Shown here: one piece after another, positions 35,282-44,874 of the stretch
Layout of the letters: each line of letters begins with the position of its first letter
Numbering within the stretch: position 1 is the first letter of the stretch
NCBI RefSeq assembly: GCF_019343475.1
Contig: NZ_CP072453.1
Coordinates: 186,001 to 250,000, forward strand
Direction: 5' to 3'
Source: Providencia sp. R33
GTDB taxonomy: Bacteria; Pseudomonadota; Gammaproteobacteria; Enterobacterales; Enterobacteriaceae
DNA: 64,000 nucleotides
Program-made: the position numbers and the translations under genes
Notes under the pieces: model-generated
Told to the model about the DNA's origin: nothing
Seen by the model: only the letters and a program-made list of their open reading frames with translations
Databases searched by the model: none

Positions 35282-35960
35282 GCGTAATATTACGTATCTG
35301 AGGGGATGATAACGCTAAGTGAAGATGTTTTTGAGTAAAGAAATAAATGACAGTAAATCGAAGTGATAAATTTTCTTTTCCCATTTTTGATATGCATTGA
35401 ATAATCGTTCAGGAAATAGTTAAGCTTTTTGAATGAAAGTCAAATTTTTTGATTAAATATCTATTTAGTTGTATGGCTATAGTAAAAATACTTACCGTTA
35501 TTTTTATCTGGTAATCTGACATTAAAAACTGTAACTAGTCAATTAGTCAGGCTCTAATTCTATTTATGTTTTTTTTATGTTAATTAGTATATTGGATTTG
35601 ATAATATTTAAGTTGCAAATACTTATCACCTGTTATTTTTAATTAATGGGGTAATATGCTGTTACAGTTCAATTAATAAAATCCCCTTCTCTTTTTTCTC
35701 TTGTTGATATCGTTAACATATCGCTATCGGTATATATAAAGAATTATATTTTAAAAATGTTCTTTTTAGGTGTTTTATTGAAATTAAATAACTTAGCATA
35801 AGTTAAATAAACAGTATTCACTCGTAATATGGATTTACTTAAAAAAGGCTAATATACTTTTTGTGAATTAAATATTCAGGGTAATAGTTCTTTATTGAGT
35901 AATTTATATATTGCGCCTGTACATAATTAATAAATATTTACTGATATAGATGAGGTCACT
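35282..35960. other. Long AT-rich leader region of the fimbrial operon
   Basis: About 680 bp with no supportable gene. I looked for paired inverted repeats of a FimE/MrpI-type invertible promoter and saw none that was convincing; no recombinase gene is nearby. The low GC suggests silencing by H-NS-like proteins (inference). Confidence 0.3.
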
Positions 35961-36506
35961 ATGAATTTCAAAAAAACAGTATTAATTACATCAATTATTG
36001 CTACTTCACTTTCGGGTATTGCTCATGCGGCAATTGATAGTGGTAATGCAAAAGGTACGATTAATTTCAGAGGTCAATTTATTGATACGACCTGTACGAT
36101 TGAAGTTAATAATACCAATAAAAATGAGGGTATTGTCCAGTTAGGAACTTGGATGACAAATACGTTCGATAAAGTGGGTGAAATTACAGAAGCAGTACCT
36201 TTAACCATTGGTCTGAGTGGTTGTCCTGCAACGCTTGGTCGTGCTCGCGTCACGTTTGATGGTACTCCTCATGCGGATAACAACAAACTTTATGCTGTAA
36301 ATAGTGCTGGTGGTGTCGGTATCGGAATTTCTGGCGATGTAAATGGAACGAATTTCTATACACCAGGAACTGAGGCTGATGGTATTGACCTTAAAGGCAA
36401 TCACGGCGAAAAAACGTATTACGCGCGTTATGTAACAACTGCAAATGAAGTGACGCCAGGTAAAGCAAATGCGGATGTCACTGTGACCATTCAGTACAAC
36501 CAGTAA
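35961..36506 (+). CDS. Major fimbrial subunit (chaperone-usher pilin)
   Basis: A 181-residue pilin. A signal peptide ends at AHA-AID (about residue 23). The mature protein has the pilin N-terminal donor strand region (GTINFRGQFIDTTCTIE), a two-Cys disulfide (Cys in TTCTIE and in LSGCPA), and a terminal beta strand (ANADVTVTIQYNQ) typical of type 1-like pilins. First gene of the operon, with a 51-bp gap before the chaperone that often lowers downstream expression. An intact gene; receptor and serotype cannot be read. Confidence 0.88.
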   Translation: MNFKKTVLITSIIATSLSGIAHAAIDSGNAKGTINFRGQFIDTTCTIEVNNTNKNEGIVQLGTWMTNTFDKVGEITEAVPLTIGLSGCPATLGRARVTFDGTPHADNNKLYAVNSAGGVGIGISGDVNGTNFYTPGTEADGIDLKGNHGEKTYYARYVTTANEVTPGKANADVTVTIQYNQ

Positions 36507-36557
36507 TTAGCTCAATTAGGGAACGTTTGTTCCCTCTTTTTTCTCTAGGGGAATATT

Positions 36558-37235
36558 TTGAAAAAATCTCTTATTACGTTAGCGCTTTTATGCACCGCCG
36601 CAGTGAATGCTAATGCGAGTGTGGTATTAGGTGGAACCCGAGTGATTTATGAGGGTGACAAGAAAGAAGCGTCAATTACGGTTCGAAATGATGATAAAAC
36701 GGCGTTCCTTGTCCAATCATGGGTTAATAATTTCGATGGACAAAATAGCCAAAAAATTCCCTTTACGGTGACTCCACCGCTGTTTCGTATTGAGCCAGAG
36801 TCAGCAAATGCTATTCGAATTGTTTTAACTGATCCCAAATTGCCGACAGATAAAGAATCCGTCTATTGGTTAAATGTTAAATCAATTCCACCGTCAGACC
36901 CAAATGCAACAAATAACTTAACCATTTCTATTAATAACAAAATTAAGTTGATTTATCGACCATCTGGTTTACCGACTTCTGACGCATTAACAGCTTTTGA
37001 AAAACTCAGTTTTGAAAAGCAAGGCAGCAACTTAAAAGCGAAAAATCCAACACCATATTATGTTTCATTCGGCGATTTAAATGTAGGTGGACGGACAATA
37101 ACAGATCCCGGCATGGTACCTCCGATGGGGGAAGCAACGTGGAATATTTCAGGGATCCAAGCAAACCAAGTGACTTGGAGTGCTGTTAATGACCACGGGA
37201 CAATAACAAAAACGAAAACTCAGACACTAAAATAA
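36558..37235 (+). CDS. Periplasmic fimbrial chaperone (PapD/FimC family)
   Basis: A 225-residue protein starting with TTG at 36558 after AGGGGA at proper spacing. The signal peptide ends near NANA-SVV (residue 20). The first Ig-like domain has GTRVIYEGDKKEASITVRND and the conserved PPLFRIEP and YWLNVKSIPP motifs that hold the subunit binding groove. It stabilises pilins and delivers them to the usher encoded 20 bp downstream. Confidence 0.9.
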   Translation: MKKSLITLALLCTAAVNANASVVLGGTRVIYEGDKKEASITVRNDDKTAFLVQSWVNNFDGQNSQKIPFTVTPPLFRIEPESANAIRIVLTDPKLPTDKESVYWLNVKSIPPSDPNATNNLTISINNKIKLIYRPSGLPTSDALTAFEKLSFEKQGSNLKAKNPTPYYVSFGDLNVGGRTITDPGMVPPMGEATWNISGIQANQVTWSAVNDHGTITKTKTQTLK

Positions 37236-37255
37236 TCAGTTGGAAGAATTTCATT

Positions 37256-39838
37256 ATGCGCCGTATAACAACAAAAAAGCATTTATCAAGAAGTTGTGAG
37301 AGTTATATTCCTAATTCGCATAATGAGCTATCTAGTTTTCGATTGAAAAGAATATGTCGCGTAATGGCAGCGATCACCTTCATTGGTGTCAATGCCAATT
37401 ATGCTGTTGCCAACGACTATTTTAGCCCGAGTTCATTGAGTGTTATTGAAGGACAAAACATTGCCGATTTGCCTAATTTGGATCAATTTGCTAACCCAGG
37501 GGGCCAATTAGCAGGGGATTACCATGTTGATGTTATCGTTAATGGCATTCTTATGGATTCGAAAAAAATTGAGTTTGTTAAGAGCGAATCCTCAAATGAA
37601 CTCATTCCAGTCATTACTAAAAAAGATTTAGCAAGCTGGGGGATAAACGTTAATTCAATCCCTTCATTAACGTCTTTATCTGCTGCGCAAATTATAGGCC
37701 CGATAAATGAATATATTCCAGATGCAAAATCAACATTGGAACTCAATCAGCAAAAATTAAATTTTTCAATTCCTCAAATTGCGATGGATAAACAAGCTGC
37801 GGGTACGGTACCTGCTAGTCAATGGGAAAATGGCGTCCCTGCGTTTATTCTCAATTACTATTATAGCGGTTCAAACAACTGGAGCCGAAACAGCACTAAA
37901 GATACCAATACCCATTACTTAAACCTTCGTAGTACGGCTAATTTCGGGCCGTGGCGTTTAAATAATTATTCCACTTACAGTGATAGTTCAGGCAATCGTG
38001 AATGGAAAAGCATTGAAACGAGCTTAGAAAGAGGAATTAACTTTTTAAAATCTCAGCTAGTCATAGGTGATACTTCAACACCTGGGGAGATTTTTGATGG
38101 TTTCCAGTTTCGTGGTATTCAATTACAAAGTGATGAATCCATGTTGCCAAGTTCAATGAAAGGTTTCGCGCCGATTATTAGAGGGATTGCTCAAAGTAAT
38201 GCTGAAGTGACTATTAAGCAAAATAACTATGTGATTTATCAATCGTATGTTTCTCCGGGTGCGTTTGAAATTGATGATTTGTATCCGACGGGCACTAGCG
38301 GAGATTTAACAGTATTCATTAAAGAGGCAGATGGTTCCGAGCGTTCATTTGTTGTTCCGTTCTCATCGATTGCCATTATGCAACGTGAAGGGCAACTAAA
38401 GTATTCATTGACGGGGGGAAAGTATAAATCAAATACTGCCAATGAAATTGAACCTGATTTTGTTCAAACAACCTTAATCTATGGTTTACCAAAAGGTATT
38501 ACAGGTTATGTTGGAACATTATTATCAAAAAATTATCAATCTTACGTGACTGGGGTGGGTGTTAACCTTGGTGGCTTTGGGGCATTATCTGCCGATGTGA
38601 CGCAAGGAAATAGCCAAAATTTACTGGGTAAAGAAGATACCGCAAGCGGGCAATCTTACCGTTTCCAATATTCAAAAAATGTCATGGCAACGGGAACAAC
38701 AGTCACGCTAGCGAACTATCGTTATTCGACGGAAGGCTACTATTCATTTAGTGAAGCCAATAGTAATCAACCCAAAATATATCGAGACAATAAAAAGAAC
38801 CGTTTCCAAGTTTCATTAAGCCAGTCTCTACAGGAATTTGGCAGTATTTATTTCTCAAGCTATCAACAAGATTATTGGAACCGCGCGGGCAAAGAACGTT
38901 CAATTAGTGCGGGTTACAATAATAATTATGGTGGTGTGACTTACAGTTTTAATTACAGTTATTCTGATAGCCCTTATCAGCGTAAGGCAGATAACCATTT
39001 TTCTTTTTCAATTAGTATCCCGTTAGACAACACACAAGGTAATTACACATCAATTAACAGCAATATCACAACAGATAATAACGGTAATTCAGATGCCATG
39101 TTAGGTGTCAGTGGCAGCTTAGGGGAACAAAATAACCTCTCTTATTCTGTACAACAATCTTACGGAAATAAAGATACCCGTGCGAGTGGTAATGCTTCAG
39201 CCTCATATCGTGGAAGCTATGGTGTTGCTAATGCAGCATATGGCTACGACAGATTTTCACAACGCGCTAATTATGGTTTAACGGGCGTGGTTGTAGCTCA
39301 CCCATACGGTGTGACTCTGGGGCAACCTATTCATGACTCATTTGCTATTGTCAGGGCGCCAGGGGCTGAAAATGTTCAAGTGACCAACCGGAGTAATGTA
39401 TCAACGGATTTACGTGGGTATGCGATAGTCCCGTACTTGAATCCCTACACGAAAAATGAGGTCACACTCGATATCGACTCTCTGCCCGATAATGTTGAAT
39501 TGAAATCGAACACGGTCAATGTCGTCCCGACCAAAGGGGCTGCAATTTTAGTCAATTATCAAACCCACGTTGGTTACCGAATATTATTCAATGTGACACA
39601 TAATGGGAAACCAGCACCATTTGGTGCAATGGCTCAATTTGCTGAAAATGAAGATAGCAACATGAGCTCAGGTATTGTTGGGGATAACGGCGAAGTTTAC
39701 CTTAGCGGCATGCCAGAAAATGGTCGCCTAAAGATCAAGTGGGGTAAGGGACCTCAAGAGCAATGCACAGCGCAATACCAATTAACGCCAACGCATTTAA
39801 AACAGCATTTGCCAATAATTCCCGTAAATTGCCAATAA
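37256..39838 (+). CDS. Outer-membrane fimbrial usher
   Basis: An 860-residue usher of the PapC/FimD family. The N-terminus carries an unusually long polar lead of about 35 residues before the hydrophobic signal segment (VMAAITFIGVNANYAVA). N-terminal domain, 24-strand barrel with plug (FAPIIRGIAQSNAEVTIKQN; SPGAFEIDDLYPTG) and C-terminal domains (GYAIVPYLNPYTKNEVTLD) are all present. Cysteines near the end (EQCTAQY and PVNCQ) form the usual C-terminal pair. It secretes and orders the subunits encoded around it. Confidence 0.93.
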   Translation: MRRITTKKHLSRSCESYIPNSHNELSSFRLKRICRVMAAITFIGVNANYAVANDYFSPSSLSVIEGQNIADLPNLDQFANPGGQLAGDYHVDVIVNGILMDSKKIEFVKSESSNELIPVITKKDLASWGINVNSIPSLTSLSAAQIIGPINEYIPDAKSTLELNQQKLNFSIPQIAMDKQAAGTVPASQWENGVPAFILNYYYSGSNNWSRNSTKDTNTHYLNLRSTANFGPWRLNNYSTYSDSSGNREWKSIETSLERGINFLKSQLVIGDTSTPGEIFDGFQFRGIQLQSDESMLPSSMKGFAPIIRGIAQSNAEVTIKQNNYVIYQSYVSPGAFEIDDLYPTGTSGDLTVFIKEADGSERSFVVPFSSIAIMQREGQLKYSLTGGKYKSNTANEIEPDFVQTTLIYGLPKGITGYVGTLLSKNYQSYVTGVGVNLGGFGALSADVTQGNSQNLLGKEDTASGQSYRFQYSKNVMATGTTVTLANYRYSTEGYYSFSEANSNQPKIYRDNKKNRFQVSLSQSLQEFGSIYFSSYQQDYWNRAGKERSISAGYNNNYGGVTYSFNYSYSDSPYQRKADNHFSFSISIPLDNTQGNYTSINSNITTDNNGNSDAMLGVSGSLGEQNNLSYSVQQSYGNKDTRASGNASASYRGSYGVANAAYGYDRFSQRANYGLTGVVVAHPYGVTLGQPIHDSFAIVRAPGAENVQVTNRSNVSTDLRGYAIVPYLNPYTKNEVTLDIDSLPDNVELKSNTVNVVPTKGAAILVNYQTHVGYRILFNVTHNGKPAPFGAMAQFAENEDSNMSSGIVGDNGEVYLSGMPENGRLKIKWGKGPQEQCTAQYQLTPTHLKQHLPIIPVNCQ

Positions 39839-39853
39839 AAAGTAGGGTGAAAT

Positions 39854-40876
39854 ATGAAGATAAAACAGATAATTACACTAGTTGGTCTCACGTTTTTTAC
39901 CTACAGTGCTTTAGGTGTTGGCCAGTTTCGTATTAATTTAGGCGATCTTGAGATTGATGCAGCAACACACCAGCTACCGAGAGGAGCCGTTTTGGGCAAC
40001 GGCTGGAAGCAATTCAATTCGACTGCAAATAGCGAACTGTGTGTGGCTGAAGCCCCAGGTGATTTCAAATTTACGCCTCAAATAAATAGCCGTCCACTGG
40101 GACAATCAATCACAGACGGTTCTGGTAATTACCCTGTTTTTAGTAGCGGAATAGAGGGGATTGGTTATGTGATTGGTGTTCGGCAGCAAGGCACTAGTCA
40201 GTGGTATCCATTGACTGGTAATAATGACGGTATTGATGCCATAGCAGGAACCTCGGCGTTGCAGCTTGAAGCCAAAATGATGTACGTGAAGACGGTTCAA
40301 GGCGATATTTCTGGCACTGAAAAAACCTTAACCCATTATGATCCAATCAAGGTGCAATGCAGTGGAAACGTGAGTTGGAAAACTTCCGTTGGTGAAATAT
40401 TACCCGCCTCAACGCTAATTTCGTGGGCGCAAAGAACGTGTAACGTTTCATCAACGCGTCAATCCGTTGATTTAGGTGTACATGATATTGCGAAAGTACG
40501 TGCACTGAATGTGGGTGAGACTTTTGGGCAAGCGCAACAATCTATTACGATCCATTGTCCAACGGTCATGTCAGTGGCATACACCATAGCAGATAACTTG
40601 CATCCAACGAATTTAAACACCGACATTGTTTATTTAGAAGATGAAAGGGATGATCCCGGCTTTGCTGTGCGTGTATATGAAGCTGGAAAATCATCGCCTT
40701 TAAGACTGGGAGGCGACCGTTCTCTCTCGAGCAATTATGCATATGTACTTTTAGATAAAGCCAGTTTGAGCCCAACAATAACAAAAACGTTTGAGTTTAA
40801 ATATGTGAAAACATCCAATGACGTTAAAGCAAGTAATGGGAATGCACAAGTCACTTTGACGCTTGTGTATAAATAA
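39854..40876 (+). CDS. Two-domain fimbrial tip adhesin (probable)
   Basis: A 340-residue secreted protein, about twice pilin length, with a signal peptide ending near YSALG (residue 21). The second half (about 195-340) is a pilin domain (RTCNVSSTRQSVDLGVHDIA and terminal NAQVTLTLVYK), so the first half is probably a receptor-binding lectin domain. Such layout and its place after the usher fit tip adhesins of the FimH/MrpH type. The receptor is unknown, and the N-terminal domain does not match one I recognise. Confidence 0.75.
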   Translation: MKIKQIITLVGLTFFTYSALGVGQFRINLGDLEIDAATHQLPRGAVLGNGWKQFNSTANSELCVAEAPGDFKFTPQINSRPLGQSITDGSGNYPVFSSGIEGIGYVIGVRQQGTSQWYPLTGNNDGIDAIAGTSALQLEAKMMYVKTVQGDISGTEKTLTHYDPIKVQCSGNVSWKTSVGEILPASTLISWAQRTCNVSSTRQSVDLGVHDIAKVRALNVGETFGQAQQSITIHCPTVMSVAYTIADNLHPTNLNTDIVYLEDERDDPGFAVRVYEAGKSSPLRLGGDRSLSSNYAYVLLDKASLSPTITKTFEFKYVKTSNDVKASNGNAQVTLTLVYK

Positions 40877-40891
40877 TAAAGGTATTGATTA

Positions 40892-41440
40892 ATGAAAAAT
40901 ATATTTAAATCATTGATTTCAATTGCGTCATTATTAATCTCCGTGAATGTGTTAGCGGCAGATGCTTATGTTAAAGTCAATTTTACGGGCTCGATGATCG
41001 GGCAGACATGCAGTGTGAGTTCAGCTGCACAAAACGTAGATTTAGGAGTTTGGTTTTTAGGGGGAGATGGCAGTCATTTTCCTCGAAATGCAGTGACTGA
41101 CTGGGTAGAGTTTGATCTGGTTTTTAATTGTAGTACCGCAAATGCCCAAGTCATTGGTGCGCTTGAAGGAACGTCTGCAAAACAAGATCGAAAATTGTTT
41201 GAAATAGATACAACAGAGGGAGCAGCGACAGGAATGGCCATTCAAATAGAAGCCTATTCTCCTGAGCGCAATCGCTGGGAAGCGAAAGATGCTAATATTG
41301 TCAGTACGCTAATTAGCACTGGTGGGACCACATCAGGAAGCAATAATGTCCGCCTTAGAGCACGATATAAGCAGCTTGATAATGTCGCGACTGCGGGGCA
41401 CGCAAATGCATCGATTACCTTTGTCGTCAAAAACAATTAA
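40892..41440 (+). CDS. Minor fimbrial subunit
   Basis: A 182-residue pilin-like protein with a signal peptide ending near VLA-ADA (residue 22), the TCSVSSAAQNVDLGVW strand and a terminal ANASITFVVKNN strand. It follows the adhesin gene by 15 bp and precedes another pilin by 8 bp. It is likely an adaptor between tip and shaft or a terminator. Confidence 0.82.
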   Translation: MKNIFKSLISIASLLISVNVLAADAYVKVNFTGSMIGQTCSVSSAAQNVDLGVWFLGGDGSHFPRNAVTDWVEFDLVFNCSTANAQVIGALEGTSAKQDRKLFEIDTTEGAATGMAIQIEAYSPERNRWEAKDANIVSTLISTGGTTSGSNNVRLRARYKQLDNVATAGHANASITFVVKNN

Positions 41441-41448
41441 GGAAGAGT

Positions 41449-41991
41449 ATGAATAAAATCACGAAAGGTACCCTTAATACTCTGTTTATCGCGGCATTTT
41501 TATTTTCAGCACAGGCGGTAAGTTACGATGCAGTATTCAATATTACAGGGCGAGTTGCCGCGAATACTTGTTCAGTAAAGTCTTCTCGTACCTTAGATGT
41601 TAATCTTGGTGACCATTTGATTGGTGCAAACAATTTTGGTAATAAAGTGGGATCGCAGACGAAAGATGTCAAATGGCAAATTGACCTTGATTGCGATAAA
41701 GATACAAAAATTGAAGCACTGTTAAGAGGCAGTGGATACACAGCAGATAACACGGTCTTAATACTCCCAAGAGTGACTGGGGGGGCTGATGGTGTTGGGA
41801 TCCGAACTTCATACAGTAATGATAAGGTACTCTGGCACTGGATGGTATTAAATCGTAATATAACGATCCATTCTTCGGGGGTTAATGGAAAGACGTCTCT
41901 TTACTTTTCTTCCTACTATGTCCAAATGGAACAAACAATCACGCCAGGTAAGGCAAATGCCAATATTGACGTGGAAATAACCTATAGATAA
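41449..41991 (+). CDS. Minor fimbrial subunit
   Basis: A 180-residue pilin-like protein with a signal peptide ending near AQA-VSY (residue 23), the NTCSVKSSRTLDVNLGDHL strand and a terminal KANANIDVEITYR strand. It is the last gene of the fimbrial operon and converges with panD; a shared stem-loop lies between them. Confidence 0.82.
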   Translation: MNKITKGTLNTLFIAAFLFSAQAVSYDAVFNITGRVAANTCSVKSSRTLDVNLGDHLIGANNFGNKVGSQTKDVKWQIDLDCDKDTKIEALLRGSGYTADNTVLILPRVTGGADGVGIRTSYSNDKVLWHWMVLNRNITIHSSGVNGKTSLYFSSYYVQMEQTITPGKANANIDVEITYR

Positions 41992-41993
41992 AA

Positions 41994-42025
41994 GGTTAAA
42001 GTGCAAGAACGAAAGCACTTTAACC
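41994..42025. terminator. Stem-loop between the fimbrial operon and panD
   Basis: GGTTAAAGTGC (41994-42004) pairs perfectly with GCACTTTAACC (42015-42025). T tracts are weak on either side, but the position between convergent units favours a bidirectional terminator. Confidence 0.65.
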
Positions 42026-42032
42026 CACTCGA

Positions 42033-42413
42033 TTAGGCCACTTGCACAGGAACGGCTTTAGCAATTCGACTCATCACATTGTTTTCATCAAAGTAAGCGA
42101 CTTTGGGTTTATGCAGGCGAGCGTCTTCATCTTCCATTTGTACATAAGAACAAATGATTAATTTATCGCCAACAGCGGCACGGCGTGCAGCAGCACCATT
42201 AACCGAAATAATCTTTGAGCCTCGCTCGCCAGATATAGCATACGTTGAAAAACGCTCTCCATTATCAACGTTATAAATATCAATAGCTTCATATTCAAGG
42301 ATACCCGCAGCATCCATAAAATCTTGGTCGATAGCGCAAGAGCCTTCGTAGTGCAGGTCTGCTTGAGTGACCGTGACTCGGTGGAGTTTGCCTTGTAACA
42401 TTCTTCTTAACAT
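42033..42413 (-). CDS. panD: Aspartate 1-decarboxylase (pyruvoyl proenzyme)
   Basis: A 126-residue proenzyme that makes beta-alanine for pantothenate. Self-cleavage between Gly24 and Ser25 in YEGSCAID creates the pyruvoyl group. Length and sequence match E. coli PanD. It follows panB and panC on the same strand but is separated from panC by 215 bp holding an ERIC element, so it may have its own promoter. Confidence 0.96.
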   Translation of the reverse strand: MLRRMLQGKLHRVTVTQADLHYEGSCAIDQDFMDAAGILEYEAIDIYNVDNGERFSTYAISGERGSKIISVNGAAARRAAVGDKLIICSYVQMEDEDARLHKPKVAYFDENNVMSRIAKAVPVQVA

Positions 42414-42427
42414 TTTTTTTCTTCCTC

Positions 42428-42528
42428 ATTCGGTTCACAGCGTTGTTGGTGACGTTATTTTGCCCTAGTCACATACTTATGTATGCTCCTAGGGACTCAA
42501 TAACTTACCGCCTAGCTGTGAATCGAAT
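42428..42528. repeat. ERIC-type element between panC and panD
   Basis: Imperfect terminal inverted repeats (ATTCGGTTCACAGC and GCTGTGAATCGAAT, 13 of 14 paired) flank the shared core CACATACTTATGTATGCTCC. About 100 bp. Confidence 0.85.
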
Positions 42529-42628
42529 GCGTTTGAAAAATGATAGCTATTCGATTGACAGCGTTATCACTAACACTATGAACACGGTAATTGCAATGTG
42601 TTGTTTTATTCTTATAAGTGACTTATTT

Positions 42629-43492
42629 TTATGAAATATCGCGTTGCAGGTCAACTTGCAAATTGTCAATTAAACGGGTTTGACCTAACCATGCTGCCAT
42701 TAAAATTACCGCACGTTTGCTTGTATCACTGAGTGGCAATAACGTTTCGGCATCGCGAATAAACAGCTCGTCAGGGGTAAAACCAACTTCACGTAAGCGG
42801 TTATTCATCTCAATAATAATATCGTCAGATGAATTTGGCTCAAGCACCAATTTTTCTCCCGCTTGTTGCATAATTTGATGCAGCATAGGCGCGATTTTTA
42901 GCTCATCAGCAGATAAGTTATTATTACGTGAACTCAGTGCAAGGCCATTTTTTGCTCTTACAGTGGGAACGCTGATAATCTGTGTATCAAATGATAGGTC
43001 GCTGACTAATTTGCGAATGAGTTGGAGTTGTTGATAGTCTTTTTCGCCAAACAAAGCAATTTCAGGTTGAATGAGGTTAAACAGCTTTGTGATAACCGTT
43101 GCTACGCCCCTAAAATGTCCAGGGCGGCTCGCGCCTTCTAACATAGTGGATAGCTCAGGAACTTCAACAAATGTTTGTTTTTCCATCCCCTCAGGGTAAA
43201 ACTCTTGTGGTGATGGTGCAAAAATTAAATTTACGCCTTTGCGTTTGAGTTTTTCACAGTCTTCTTGCAATGTGCGCGGGTAATTGGCTAAGTCAGACTG
43301 CCTATCAAACTGCATTGGATTAACAAAAATACTTGCAATGACGATGTCGGCTTGCTGCTTGGCTTGGTCAATCAAGGTTAAGTGACCATCGTGCAGGTTT
43401 CCCATGGTTGGGACAAGCGCGATGCGTTTGCCCTCTTGCTTCCAACGGCGGATTTCGCGGCGAAGTATTAGCGCCGTTTCAACGATAAGCAT
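42629..43492 (-). CDS. panC: Pantothenate synthetase
   Basis: A 287-residue enzyme that joins pantoate and beta-alanine using ATP. The nucleotidylyltransferase motifs VPTMGNLHDGHLTLI (28-42) and the KMSKS-like segment region SSRNNNLS are present, with GEKDYQQLQ in the middle. It lies 26 bp downstream of panB in the same operon. Confidence 0.96.
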   Translation of the reverse strand: MLIVETALILRREIRRWKQEGKRIALVPTMGNLHDGHLTLIDQAKQQADIVIASIFVNPMQFDRQSDLANYPRTLQEDCEKLKRKGVNLIFAPSPQEFYPEGMEKQTFVEVPELSTMLEGASRPGHFRGVATVITKLFNLIQPEIALFGEKDYQQLQLIRKLVSDLSFDTQIISVPTVRAKNGLALSSRNNNLSADELKIAPMLHQIMQQAGEKLVLEPNSSDDIIIEMNNRLREVGFTPDELFIRDAETLLPLSDTSKRAVILMAAWLGQTRLIDNLQVDLQRDIS

Positions 43493-43518
43493 ATAACTAA
43501 TCCTTATATATTAGCTGA

Positions 43519-44310
43519 TTAGGAAAATGAATGCGCTTCAGCTGGGTAAATACCTTCTTCCACTTCTTGAATATATAAGCGGATGGCATCATGCATATTT
43601 CCAGCCTGTGCTAGAAAGTTTTTTGCAAATTTCGGTGGGCGAGCTGTAATGCCTAATGCATCATGCATCACCAGAATTTGCCCATCAGTTCCATTCCCTG
43701 CACCAATACCAATAACAGGTAATAACAGCTCTTCAGTGACATGGTTAGCTAAAGAGGTTGGCACACATTCAAGTACTAATAACTGTATTCCTGAATTTTC
43801 GAGGGCAATCGCATCTTTTACTAGCTGATTAGCCGTCACTTCGTCACGACCTTGTACTTTGTACCCACCCAATACATTAACGGCTTGGGGTGTTAACCCT
43901 AAATGACCACAAACTGGCACTGAACGCTCAGTTAGCATTTTGACTGTATCGCATAACCAACTACCACCTTCGATTTTGACCATGTTCGCTCCTGCCTGCA
44001 TAAGAATAGCGGCATTAGCGCAAGCTTGTTCTGGGGTGGCGTAGCTCATAAATGGCATGTCTGCGATGATAAAGGCATTGGGTGCCCCTTTACGGACGCA
44101 GCGAGTATGGTAGGCAATTTGTTCGATGGTAACAGGTAAGGTGCTGGTTTCACCTTGAATAGTCATACCTAATGAGTCGCCAACAAGCATCACTTGAATT
44201 CCTTGCTCATAAAATAATTGAGCGAAGCTTGCATCGTAGGCTGTCATGGTTGCAAATTTGCGTTTGTCTTTTTTAAACTGACATAAATCAGCCAGAGAAA
44301 TTGGTTTCAT
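43519..44310 (-). CDS. panB: 3-methyl-2-oxobutanoate hydroxymethyltransferase
   Basis: A 263-residue TIM-barrel enzyme that makes ketopantoate with methylene-tetrahydrofolate. The ATG at 44308-44310 follows GGAGG and matches the E. coli start; the frame continues 12 codons upstream without homology. Motifs MLVGDSLGMTIQGE (Mg-binding Asp) and VKIEGG are intact. First gene of the pan operon, 58 bp after folK. Confidence 0.96.
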   Translation of the reverse strand: MKPISLADLCQFKKDKRKFATMTAYDASFAQLFYEQGIQVMLVGDSLGMTIQGETSTLPVTIEQIAYHTRCVRKGAPNAFIIADMPFMSYATPEQACANAAILMQAGANMVKIEGGSWLCDTVKMLTERSVPVCGHLGLTPQAVNVLGGYKVQGRDEVTANQLVKDAIALENSGIQLLVLECVPTSLANHVTEELLLPVIGIGAGNGTDGQILVMHDALGITARPPKFAKNFLAQAGNMHDAIRLYIQEVEEGIYPAEAHSFS

Positions 44311-44368
44311 TATAATAACCTCCGGAAATGATCTCCCAACGACCACACCTCAGAAGAGGTTGATTATT

Positions 44369-44860
44369 TTAGGCGTTGATATCCCAAAATAGTAAGCCGT
44401 TACGCGGGACGTGTGTGAGTCTTTCAGATAGCAACTCGCCATCTGGAAAAACAAAGGTAGGGGCGATATCGCTGAGCGGATATAACATAAATTCACGCTC
44501 TTTCAGCCCATAATGCGGAACCGTTAATCGTGGCGTATTAATAACACGATTACCAAAAAGCATGATATCGAGATCGAGGGTTCTAGGCCCCCAGCGTTCG
44601 TCTTTGCGTACGCGCCCAAGGTCAAGCTCAATCTGTTGGGTGTAGTTGAGCAATACTTCGGGCTCAAGGCTTGTTTCAAGGCACACAGCCAGATTTAAAA
44701 AATCTGGCTGATCTTGAGGCCCCAAAGGCTTCGTACGGTAAATAGGTGAGGTGGCAATAACACGGCTATCAGGAATAGCGTCTAAGGCTGCAATAGCTTG
44801 CTGCGCCTGCTTAAGTGGCTCACCAAGGTTACTTCCTATAGCAATATAGACTTGTTCCAT
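44369..44860 (-). CDS. folK: 6-hydroxymethyl-7,8-dihydropterin pyrophosphokinase
   Basis: A 163-residue folate enzyme that transfers pyrophosphate from ATP to the pterin. Signatures YIAIGSNLGEP and RWGPRTLDLDIMLFG (with the two metal-binding Asp residues) are intact. It follows pcnB by 14 bp, as in E. coli, and the pan genes follow. Confidence 0.95.
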   Translation of the reverse strand: MEQVYIAIGSNLGEPLKQAQQAIAALDAIPDSRVIATSPIYRTKPLGPQDQPDFLNLAVCLETSLEPEVLLNYTQQIELDLGRVRKDERWGPRTLDLDIMLFGNRVINTPRLTVPHYGLKEREFMLYPLSDIAPTFVFPDGELLSERLTHVPRNGLLFWDINA

Positions 44861-44874
44861 AACGCACTCTCTAT

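Noticed and set aside
35282..35960. Invertible phase-variation switch before the fimbrial operon
   Set aside because: No convincing pair of inverted repeats was found by eye and no recombinase gene is present in the window.
42443..42634. 63-codon open frame on the plus strand
   Set aside because: It runs through the ERIC element and the panC end and lacks a ribosome-binding site.
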